Positions 54,777 to 64,000 of a DNA stretch of 64,000 nt are shown here, in pieces. The stretch lies in the NCBI GenBank assembly GCA_963969595.1, contig OZ018410.1:26230913-26294912 (forward strand). The letters are read 5' to 3'. The notes under the pieces were generated by a model. That model did no database searches, had not been told where the DNA came from, and worked only from the letters and a program-made list of their open reading frames with translations. The stretch comes from Neckera pumila. Taxonomy: Eukaryota; Streptophyta; Bryopsida; Hypnales; Neckeraceae. Positions within the stretch are counted from its first letter, which is position 1; each line of letters starts with the position of its first letter. The position numbers and the translations under genes were made by a program.

Positions 54777-55014
54777 TTAATCCCTTAGTGCTCTAATGTC
54801 CAAATTTTGGACAATGAATATTATAGAGGTTCCAAGGACTTTTGCACCCACAAATTAAAACTTTTCATTCATTCAAACCAATATTTGACTTTTAAAAAAC
54901 TACACATTTTGTGTGATGAATTTGATGAAATTGAGGTAAACAATATATATTCATAAAGATATAAGAAAAAGTATGAAAAAAAATCAAGAAAGGATTTAGG
55001 CATTTCGGAGTTAG
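54777..55014. mobile_element. TTAA-ended MITE (copy B)
   Basis: Same family and orientation as 11922-12150. The left end is TTAATCCCTTAGTGCTCTAA. The right end is worn (GCATTTCGGAGTTAG). The core GATGAATTTGATGAAATTGA is identical to copy A over 20 bp. Confidence 0.7.
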
Positions 55015-56146
55015 TGAATGCAAAATTTTTATTTTTCATTTATTTAGTAAGGTTACAACTCCTAGTTGCAAGCAGTCCTCAAAGTCTCCTATAACAATCA
55101 CCACATTTTCAAGGAAACATTTCATCATTCATGTCTTATATAATTTTGAAAATCAAAAGTCAAATATAATTTAACTTCTTAAACTCATAAATGCCTTCAA
55201 TTTGCACCCTAACTAAAACAAACATCACCAAACTTGGTAAAGAAAATGCTCCACAATTAAATATAGTAAGATTAAAGCATTAATAACTTAAGGATATTTG
55301 AACCCAATTAAGCCTTTTGGAAAGTTAAGAAAGTTTCCTATAAAATTAAATAGTTAGTTTGTTAATGTGAGATAGACAAACAAAATGTTAAAGGTCAATG
55401 TTATACCTTTTCGGTGGTGCAAGGCTGTTTAGAAATAGAATGAATCAGATTGAAGTTTCCTAAAAAAATCACCCGAACATCAATAAATAACAAAACCAGG
55501 AGGGATTGTGTTTCTCTTGAGTTCATTGATAATCTCATCAAATTCTTTTGATCATTCAACCTTTGAGGTAGTGGGACTGAAAAAAGTGCCGCTTGTAGGT
55601 GCTGTCACCTACTGAACTTCTTATACTCAAAAGTGCATTTTGGTCACCTATGGGCCAGGACTCGTGCATTCAAGGCATACTTTGTAGCGACGTCAAACAT
55701 TAGTGAATGGTTGTATTTAACCAACCAAGTACTGGGAGCTGCAAACTAACTACTGTGGTACTTCAGAAGTGGACTGTTATTCGCAATGTTATGCACACGG
55801 GCATACAATTATTTTGCAGAAGTTCTTATCTGTCTTAATCTATATAACTTACATAATACCGGTAAGTAAGTCCCGAAAATATGTCAAAAGCCCACTCACT
55901 TTCGTGAAACTGTCACAACCCGCTATAATTGACCAAGCCTTGAACAGCATATCCCATCTCTACAAACGTATATGAATTGTCGTCTGAGGTAACCTTGCTC
56001 ATCCCACTATTCATATCATTGCAGAACAGAATCTAGCTAGACAAATACTTCTGTCAAAAGCAGCAACGGAACTCGGGATAGGATTCAACCCTGGCAAACT
56101 CTATTGTAAGCCTGGTTCCTAGAATTTGCATGAAAGGACGGTGAAT
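55015..56146. other. AT-rich spacer downstream of the quinone oxidoreductase
   Basis: Nothing is recognised except the likely 3' UTR of the oxidoreductase at its right edge. Confidence 0.4.
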
Positions 56147-59100
56147 CTACTCACCAACCATTGTGACCAAAATCTTCCCGGTGGAATGGCCCTCAATTTG
56201 TTTTTCCCATGCCTTCTCTGCAACTGACAACGGGAATGTGGAGTCCACCACCGTTTTCAACTTCCCCTCGTTCACAAGATTCGTCAAGAATACAAGATCT
56301 TTGTTGCTGTTATAGCTCATGAGAAATGGCACAAATTTCTGGCTCGCGAACGTTGCAAGCTGGAAACCTGTAGCAAGGAGACCTTTCCCAGACGGCGTAA
56401 GGTCCACGACTTTGGCAGACCTCGCAAGCTGCGGTTGGAAGTAGGAGAAGGGTTGAAATTTGGAACAATGAATGACAGCGTCGTATTTTTTGCCAGAAGG
56501 ACTTTGTAACTTTTCTCCTTCAGGTGTTTTATAGTCCAAAACTTCATCTGCTCCGAGGCTCTTGAGCAAAGCAACATTGCGAGCACCGCATGTAGCTGTC
56601 ACGTGTACACCTCCCAATTTGGCAAGCTGAAATCACATATATAAGACATGCGTCGTTACAATTCATAATAACTCTTGCAGATTAGTTTTCAGAAATCAGA
56701 TGTACAGCTAGCTAGATCCTCTAGCTAGCAGCAGTTCTTATAATTTTCCAGACCCCAAAATTAAAACCAGTAATCGTTCAAACAATCCAGAGCTTCTAAT
56801 TTGTCTCTACGTATAAGCAAAATCATGAAGAGGGATTCCACACCTGTACAGCGTAGGTTCCCACTCCACCAGAAGCGGCTGTAATGAGAAAGTTTTTGCC
56901 GGCACTGCTCCCATCAAGTTTCATTCCAGCACTGTCACGTAGACTTTGCAAAGCAGTCACGCCAGCTACACCGAGGGATGCACCATCGATTGCTGATACA
57001 CTTTCTGGTCTCTTCGCTGTATTCTTGATTGGTGCTACTGCATACTCTGCTAATGATCCTCCATTCTGAAGCAAAAGAGAAATGTCTTACACCGAAATAC
57101 AGATTGACTAGATTGTACAAATTGAACAGATCTGCCTATTTTTTTTTAAATTGACAAAATTGAGCCAGGGACATTAGCATACATGACCTCTCATGTATTA
57201 TTAAATTCAATAATTATATGAATTCGATATGTCATATCAGGGTAAACTTCTCACTAACGATAGAGTAAATTTGTCGTTAGTAGCATACCCTGATATCCGT
57301 CCAACTTGATACTTTGTCGCCGATGGCAAAGGATGTAACACCAGAGCCAAGAGCAACAACTTCTCCCGCAATGTCAGTCCCTGCAATTCCAGTTGTTGAA
57401 ACAATTTTCACTTAATAAGTATAAAATCATCTCGGAATACAAGTACAATGATACCTATATTAAATCTTCAATATTTTGCTAACACTAATGAATACCGCCA
57501 CAAATGCACGGTGTACGTGGTGATGCATATTCTTCATCCATCCCATCTGCAAAAAGAGACTGCATGTGTAAATCGAATGAGCAGGCTGACGTATTCGTTT
57601 GCCGCACCTGGTATGTAAGGAAGTTTCGGCGGAAGGACAAGCTTGAGTACTCCTGCTTGAATAGCTTTCCAGTCGACTGGATTCACACTAGCAGCTTCAA
57701 CTTTAACCAGTACCTGGTCCTTCACTGGCACAGGCACCGGTATCTCCACATGCTGCATAATCACGAGATGCATTCAGCGAAAAGATCGGTTCACAATCCT
57801 CCAGATAATTCATGAGGAATTGCAAAAGATCGATTAGTCCACGATGGCAAGATGCATTAGCTATTACATATTTGACGTGCACAAGGTACCCAAGATGGCA
57901 AGAAATTAAACATAAACAATAGAAGCAAGGTTAAATGTTCATGTCAGCTTTGACCACACTGTGAACTGATAATATTTAATTAGTGCACTCCAAGCCACTC
58001 ACAAAAAGTAATTCCATGTAAAATCCATGTCATTTATCATCCATAGTCAGGGTTTTCCGGATAGATGTAAACTGACACTAAGAACGTCTTTCCAGAAAGG
58101 ACCAAATTTGCAAGGCTTCAAGAAATTTTCCGTTGACTTTTTCAGGCAAAATGCCACATAACCATTGCCGGTCAACTAAAACAGCGAATTGAGACAAATA
58201 GCCATCGCGGAAGCCATCCTCTGCAAACTAAACAAAACGATAAAGTTCCCAACTTCCTGCAGATAAATGCCAAATAACAAATCCATGGTATAACAACTAC
58301 AGTAGCTGACTAGCGACGCACGTATTCGTCGTATTTGACAAAACTGAGGATTTCAAAGTGCCAACATTGTGAACTATGCTCTAATACCAAAACCTGTTAA
58401 AACTACGGAACTCTGATTTCGTTCAAATTGGCCAAATTCCACGACTTTAGCACTTTCCAGAGGCACGGCCTGAAACGTAAGTCATTACCAATCCTAGGTT
58501 TACAGCTATGTGCGGATGAATGTCACAATTTTGGGGCCCATCGTTATAGAGATATCTTAAGTGCACAGTGTTACAAAATGCTATCACGTTTTCGTTCTAG
58601 AAGTTAATAAATCCTAACAAACTATTGGTATTAAGCTATCCAAAAATCATTCAATACGAATGATTGACGTATCTTATTGTAAAAATCAGACCTTATAATA
58701 GAAATTTAACTACGAAACCTTTAAATGTACGTGCTTTTCATTCTTATACCCAGAGCGATACGCCATATTAACATTATGCAACAGCATACCCTGGTTAGGT
58801 TAAGGTTACTCCTTAGAACGTCATTACATTTCGTTCAATTGACATATTCGACAATACTGGCATTTTCAGAACGCCCGGCCTGAAACGTAATGCTATACAT
58901 GTCCTAGTTTTAGTTTTAGAGCTTTGTGTAAATTTGGGTCTGAATTTTTTTCGTAAATCGCGTCAATATAACGAAATTGACGATTTAGACTTATATTTCA
59001 CGAGCTTTTCGCTAAATATATTTGCCAAGCACTCTCCACCTTGTCAATATGGCGACATCTTGCACTCACAAAGTTAACCAAATAGCGCTGAAAACTCCTT

Positions 59101-59679
59101 GCAAACCTTCAAGAACCCTGCCCCTTCCACAACTTACTTCACTACTCCATTACTAATACCTTACTTCATTCCCCGCTGCAATCCATGCTACAAATTGAAT
59201 CAAGATAATCAAGACAGAGGAAAATATCACTAAAGCTATTCGAGTCTCCTTCCCTCCGTGAACGCATCTACAACCTCCCTTGAACAAGCAATAATCCATT
59301 GTTAAGAAGGACGGACGAATATTCCGTATTCAAATTCTTGATCTGCGATTTTCTCTGTTCTTTTGCAACATACTCTATTCTTGATCTGTAACCTCTAAAA
59401 GCTGTAATTGAGAAATTCCGATTTAACGCTGAAATAGAAAGCAAGAACTTCTTTCTCACTCCGTAACGAATAATGAAACCTACCATTCAATACGAAACAT
59501 TCATTTGTAAAACAAAAGAAAACCATCGCCGGACTGCATTTTACCACGTACGTTGCAAGCAATCATATCAACACTGCAAACAAACACCAAAAAAGAAACA
59601 AGCAGACTCCAACCTGAAGGGCAGAGGCGCCACCTCCAAGAGTCGAATACTGCACAGCGCGCATCATTTGTGCCGCCAT
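56147..59679 (-). CDS. NADP-linked quinone oxidoreductase-like protein (ceQORH family), five exons
   Basis: Exons on the minus strand are 59679-59614, 57752-57608, 57380-57289, 57065-56844 and 56626-56147. They are in phase and give 334 residues. Exon 1 encodes MAAQMMRAVQYSTLGGGASALQ, the family's typical start without a cleaved transit peptide. Then follow the GroES-like part (NPVDWKAIQAG), the nucleotide-binding loop AASGGVGTYAVQ, and VTATCGARNVALLKSLGADE and LDYKTPEGEKLQSPSGKKYD. These match the chloroplast envelope quinone oxidoreductase homologue, which reduces gamma-ketols and reactive enones at the inner envelope. The C-terminus GHSTGKILVTMVGE is complete. Intron 1 is large (1861 bp) and contains a diverged direct repeat. 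The catalytic role is inferred from family. Confidence 0.93.
58395..58562 (+). repeat. Diverged direct repeat in oxidoreductase intron 1, copy 1
   Basis: Shares GTTCAAATTGGCCAAATTCC-type sequence and the block GGCCTGAAACGTAA with 58795-58985 in the same order. Non-coding. Confidence 0.6.
58795..58985 (+). repeat. Diverged direct repeat in oxidoreductase intron 1, copy 2
   Basis: Partner of 58395-58562, about 400 bp downstream on the plus strand. The block CGGCCTGAAACGTAATGC is the best-conserved part. Confidence 0.6.
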
Positions 59680-60054
59680 ATATCTCTGTCACCAGAATCA
59701 AATAGAATAGGAATCAAAGCAAATAAATGTTCGGTGTTTTGTAGCAACCTCGACGTGCAAAGGAAAATCAAAATCGGGCGAACTTGTATGTGGGAAAATG
59801 GCGAATCCTTTTATGGGAGCTGTGGAGATGGAGCGTTGAAGGTGACGTTGATGGTCGGCGGGCATTGAATGCCAAGTGCAGCGTGGGTGACGGATAGCCG
59901 TCGGATGACTAATGAGGTTCTTATGGACGATGTTCGAGCCGACGTCTCGCGGGTGCCACCTGGCGTGCAGACCCCTCTTTTGTGTCTACTTGGCAAGTGT
60001 CGGCTGACTCTCTTTCGGCAATGAATTTAGTAACCGCAGGTCGATCTGCCCTAA
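59680..60054. other. Upstream region of the quinone oxidoreductase
   Basis: A 375-bp spacer of higher GC that should hold the promoter of the minus-strand oxidoreductase. The adjoining membrane-protein remnant is on the same strand, so this spacer also follows its 3' end. No ORF with similarity is seen. Confidence 0.4.
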
Positions 60055-60569
60055 CTAGACGCCTTTGAAGATGAGCATCAGGCATCTCGCGACGGACACG
60101 AGCATGCTCCGCGGCCAGCGAGCCTCCAGGAGCAGCAACCCCACGAGAGATCCCAAAATGAGCTCCATCAGCATGTGCACGAAAGCATCCACGGAGTCTT
60201 TCCCGGAATGGTGGTGGAAGGGGACCATCACGAGCTCCGTCAGGAAGCCTGATGCGACGGCGCAATGGAGGGCTTCCACGGTAACTCGGGCATCCACAAC
60301 GTATGCTCGGTGACCAGCGCCACGAGGGTGTACAGGAGGAAGAGGAGCGCGAACGTTACTTGCTGGAAGCGGACGTGGTGGGGGAGAGCTCCTTGACAAT
60401 GAATGCCACGATGAAGAGCAAGACGACGTACGACGTACATTTTGGTTTGGAATAGTGAGAGGGAGAGCGCGAAATTGTGGATATCGATCGTGCTGTACAT
60501 GTGCCAGATTCCGAGGAACGTAAAGATGAGTGCTTTGTCGATGTGGCTCGGGAGATCAAACCAAGCCAT
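60055..60569 (-). pseudogene. Decayed multi-span membrane protein, possibly DUF716/TMEM45 family
   Basis: Reading from an ATG at 60569, hydrophobic segments appear in order but in different frames. Frame one gives DKALIFTFLGIWHMYSTI. A second gives SYVVLLFIVAFIVKELSP. Frame one again gives FALLFLLYTLVALVTEH. A third gives EALHCAVASGFLTELVMVPF, then HHHSGKDSVDAFVHMLMELI, ending at a stop at 60055. The HHHS...D...H pattern after a span and the early GIWH resemble plant DUF716 (TMEM45-like) proteins of unknown function. Three frame changes inside 500 bp with no splice sites that could join them point to a pseudogene. The family call is tentative. Confidence 0.45.
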
Positions 60570-62162
60570 TGGGATCAATGAATGCAAGCAAGCAAGCAAT
60601 TCGATCTATTCGATTATGTAGAGAAACTAGCGTAATTGTGTTAATTTGTCCCAGACGAAAATTTGACGTACCTTCCCTAGGGCAAAACAGAGCTCTTGCA
60701 ACCTGCAGCTAGTACCGATCGATCGAAATTCTCCGACAATGGCGAAGTTCTGCAACCGAGAAGCGATCTGGGCAAGCCACGAGCTGCCATAAATGAGCTG
60801 CAGCAACCCTGGCGGGAAAGATAATCATTTGAACAATAATCTTCAGCGAGTGGTGTCGGCTACACAATCTTGATTGAGCTGTGGGTCGTCTTTCCTTCGC
60901 AACAGCATGTGACACGCTAGTGGCAGACAGCTTGCAAACAATGACACTTGTGGAACTAGCCTTGCAAACAAAAATGAGCATTTCCATGGGCAGGGGCAAC
61001 TAGCTGCAGCTTGGTGCGGCGTTTGCTGGAATTAATTGTCGTTTCAACGTCTCTGTTGTCGCTGTGACGTGTAATTTGGACGGGTGTGTATTAATTATAC
61101 CCTCTACTAGCAGTTCTGATTGCAAGGATGGTGTGCATCCTGCTGAGAATGAGAGGGCTGCTTAAGAGATCAGTTTGAGAATCAAGTTCTTGTTGCAACA
61201 TTTTCTTTCTGTGGTTGTATGAGCTCCGGCGGCATCCTATTGGTGTTCAAGTGCGTATTGCGAAATCTCATTACCATGAAGTTTTGATCTCAAACAGGCG
61301 GTCCGAGATGGAGCTAGCTGCTGTTGTAGTTGCTGTGGGAGGGGATGAGGCATTACACGAGATCTTGCTGATTACATAAGGACTTCAGAATTTGTCAGGT
61401 AGGCCACGAGACAAGAAAATTGATAATGAATGAAAATTTGGCATAAACACCTACATGAATATCACCATCATTCTGTTCTGTTGATCATTAGGATAGTTCT
61501 GAAAATTGTCACTCCAAAAACTGGTTAATAGGACAAAATCATTTAGTCGAATCGATCGTTTTGTGTATTGCCATCTTATCTAAGAGAACCAAGCTCACTC
61601 CAGCATCAATTAGTAATCAAGATTCAAGTAAACTTCTCTTTATTCACTCATGTAGCAATGCACAGTTGTGTTACAATTCTATAGTGTTCCTAAGAGCTTA
61701 ATGTGCGACACACATTCTTTCTCCTGCGTACCAACACTCTAACTGCAACAACAAAAGAGAGATCAGTCTTCAGGGAAACGAGACTTAAACTCTGACGAGC
61801 AAACGACGGATGAAACCCTAGGTAGAATGGTAAAGGATCTCATCCATTAATATTATCTTCTGTGCTCGAACTAGGCATATTTTGACCTCAGTTTTTAGCT
61901 ATCGCCGTATGTTTGTCCAGAGTCCTAGCTTCTGCTCCAAATCTTCAATAGGATGTCAAAGCTGGCCATTCGAAGAAGGGATTTTCAAAATTGAGTTCCA
62001 AAACTGGGTGAGAGGTGGCATTTTGAAGATGTTGTACATCCCACTTTGGTAACAAACCTGCAAAATCGAGAAGTAGGCAGGAATCGCCAGGGCCCGGCAT
62101 AAGAAAATTGTTACCGATTGCTTTGCAGAATTGGTAAGCGAATTCGGACAGACTGTGGAAAC
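60570..62162. other. Spacer with no supported gene
   Basis: Several short ORFs (for example minus strand 60999-60709) lack recognisable domains. The 61.6-62.1 kb part may belong to the retrotransposon whose protease ORF follows, but no long terminal repeat was identified by eye. Confidence 0.4.
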
Positions 62163-62942
62163 CTAGAAACCGGTGACCATGGCTGCGTCAGGGAGGCCTT
62201 TCTCCCCGAGGAGCTTGTGCCTCTTGCCATTATGATCCAGCTCCACGGTGTGCTTCCGAAATGAGATTCTGGGATCTTTCGCAAACAACCACTGCTGCCC
62301 AAGAATGACATCAATGTGCGCCAGGTCCATGATCCCAAACGTGAGCAGATCATAGTACGTCTGCATCCGAAGCGGCACATTCTTCACCTGACGGTTCCAC
62401 AACTGGTTGCTACCATCTGGCAAATGCACCACATACGGATCTAGCGCAGTGGGTTTCAACTCGAGCGCCTTCACCACTTTGGAGTTGATGAAGTTGTGGG
62501 TGCACCCGGAGTCGATGAGCACCATCACGTCCTTGCTCATCACCCTCCCCCGCAGCTTCATGTGCTCCCAGCTCTGGAAGCTCCCGTCGTCCTCGACCGC
62601 GCTCTCCTCATGAGGCTTCGTCGTGGCAGTAGTGCCGAACTCCACCATCCAAGTCGACGTCGGCTTCATGCCGTTGCGGCTCGTGGGGTGCGACTTCACG
62701 GGCAGCATGCGCGTGACGCTCGCGGCCCTCTTCGGTCGCTTACTAGCAGCTGCTGTGGACATCGTCGTCTCCATCTTGGTGGTGTCTTCGACGTGCTTCC
62801 ATAGTCTTTGCAAACAACATTTGTGTGAGGGTCGGTTTAGGGATTTACACAGAGTGCACACGGCTGTACTGGTTGGAGACTCCTCTGTGGCGTTCTTCAT
62901 TCTCTCTGAACAGTGCCCAATGCCTCTGTAGTGCTCAATCAT
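62163..62942 (-). mobile_element. Ty3/gypsy-type retrotransposon fragment: gag tail and aspartic protease
   Basis: A single 259-residue ORF. The N-terminal part has a Cys/His cluster CTLCKSLNRPSHKCC that resembles a damaged zinc knuckle. From about residue 130 comes a retropepsin-like domain: VLIDSGCTHNFI with the active-site DSG at 144-146, and later DVILGQQWL (about 211-219), the hydrophobic-Gly motif that closes the fold. A stop codon follows the protease, and no reverse transcriptase, RNase H or integrase is seen within the window on this strand. It is therefore a partial element, or a retropepsin gene derived from one. It is the only retroelement protein-coding part in the window. Confidence 0.75.
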
Positions 62943-64000
62943 CTAACCTGCAAATGCCACTTCTGCTGGGGTCCTAGCAATGTGTGTAATCGTCATATTC
63001 GTTAAAATCGCGCAAATTTCAAGAAAATAGGCACGTTTCCAGCTGCTCTTCTGGAACCTCAAATCTATGCCAACCTCACAAATCTATGCCAATCTCACGT
63101 TTTTAGTTCTCTGCACTGGAATGGCAGATTTTTGGTGTTCTGAAACACGCCATTTTAACGAATATGACCATGTTTAGATCTATCGCTACCAGATGCACAG
63201 TTTTGAAGGTTGCGTGTTGAGGTGCAGCAGATTGCAGAGTTGAGAGGACTTACCTGAAAACTGGAAATCTGCTTCTTGCACACTCTTGGAATGTGCCGCT
63301 AAATTGATCTGGTGTGTGATCTGTTTGTTAAGATGCTGTGATTGTCATTGAATTTGATCGCTGGTAGTTTTCTCGATGGATTGAAGTGATTGCAATTTGG
63401 ATTGGTTGCAGGGGGCCATCTGAAGGGAGGAAAGCCGGATGAATATCATACCTGGGAAGGTTGAATTGCAAGGTCGGGGACTGGCTCCGTGGGAGTGGTG
63501 AAAGGATGGGCAAAACATGGGAAAATATGGGGAAGGGTGAGTTTGGTTGGTGAAAGGGTGGCAAACATGGTGAATTGTGGGTTTGGCAGGTGGAAGGGCA
63601 CTGTCGTTTCGCAATTGTATAGTTTCAATAGAAATGTGATTTCAAGCTCATTTATAGATGGTTTTGTTGGACATAATTAGGGTTTCATTTATGGTTTCTA
63701 GGATTTTTCACATAATTGGTAATCAGAGGGTCATTTGTAAATTCAAATTAGTTTATCATCCATGTGTATTGATGTTTTAGTATGTGGTTTAGTCAAGGAA
63801 TCCCTTGCTTATTGATAATTGTCAAAACAACCTTTCTTCATTGTTGGGCTTTGCCTTCTTTGTTGGTTTTTTACTATGAAGATCTTCGTGCTAAACATCC
63901 TTCTATACGCATGTTCCATTGACAAGGATTGTATTTGTAACAATTGTGTCTAACTATTGTAATGCTCAAAGTTTTGAAAACAAAATCAAACTTGTAAGGT
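62943..64000. other. Right-edge region, nothing recognised
   Basis: Moderately AT-rich. The overlapping minus-strand ORFs at 63328-63628 are low-complexity (Pro/His/Ser) in several frames and lack a domain. The region may be retroelement-derived flank. Confidence 0.35.

Noticed and set aside
60709..60999. 96-residue minus-strand ORF upstream of the decayed membrane protein
   Set aside because: Considered as a first exon, but no donor/acceptor pair gives a sensible joined product.

Overview
The window is nuclear DNA from a land plant. It holds eukaryotic split genes with GT..AG introns whose products match land-plant families: plastid uL10c, a plant-type complex III subunit, a plastoglobule-type aldo/keto reductase, a ceQORH-like oxidoreductase and an SPX-MFS vacuolar phosphate transporter. 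The short to mid-size introns, AT-rich gene deserts and several short transposons would suit a bryophyte or other early-diverging lineage. I cannot name the species from sequence alone, and that lineage guess is weak.

Layout. At 1-2.5 kb, plastid ribosomal protein L10 (minus) and the complex III subunit QCR8 (plus) are divergent. At 2.5-6.2 kb is an AT-rich repeat-derived desert. At 6.9-10.1 kb is an eight-exon VPS4/SKD1 AAA ATPase (plus). At 11.2-14.3 kb is an eight-exon plastid aldo/keto reductase (minus), and 337 bp away is a divergent two-exon plastid membrane protein of unknown function (14.6-16.0 kb, plus). At 16.7-21.5 kb is the mitochondrial translation factor EF4/GUF1 (minus, 12 exons, 663 aa). 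At 23.8-29.3 kb is an SPX-MFS phosphate-transporter gene (minus) that looks broken: it has one in-frame stop and one missing conserved exon. At 29.3-38.7 kb is a repeat-rich desert with a LINE 3' end. At 38.7-46.1 kb is a large kelch/coiled-coil protein (minus, 15 exons, about 1034 aa). At 46.1-56.1 kb is a second desert with a CACTA-like MITE, tandem duplications and a minisatellite. At 56.1-59.7 kb is a quinone oxidoreductase (minus, 5 exons). At 60.1-60.6 kb is a decayed multi-span membrane-protein gene, and at 62.2-62.9 kb is a retrotransposon gag/protease ORF.

Exon joins were worked out by hand. In all intact genes the phases add up, and total lengths fit the families. The genes are housekeeping functions of plastid, mitochondrion and endosome and do not form a cluster with a common job.

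The most unusual signal is a family of non-coding elements spread through deserts and introns. They begin with TTAACCCCTAAAGG-like ends and finish with the inverted copy, so each is bounded by TTAA. Members run from about 230 bp to 1.5 kb. Three sit in introns: of the aldo/keto reductase, of the SPX-MFS gene (26 bp from a splice donor) and of the kelch gene. Their ends resemble the piggyBac pattern (TTAA target, CCC-starting inverted repeats), which I offer as an inference only.
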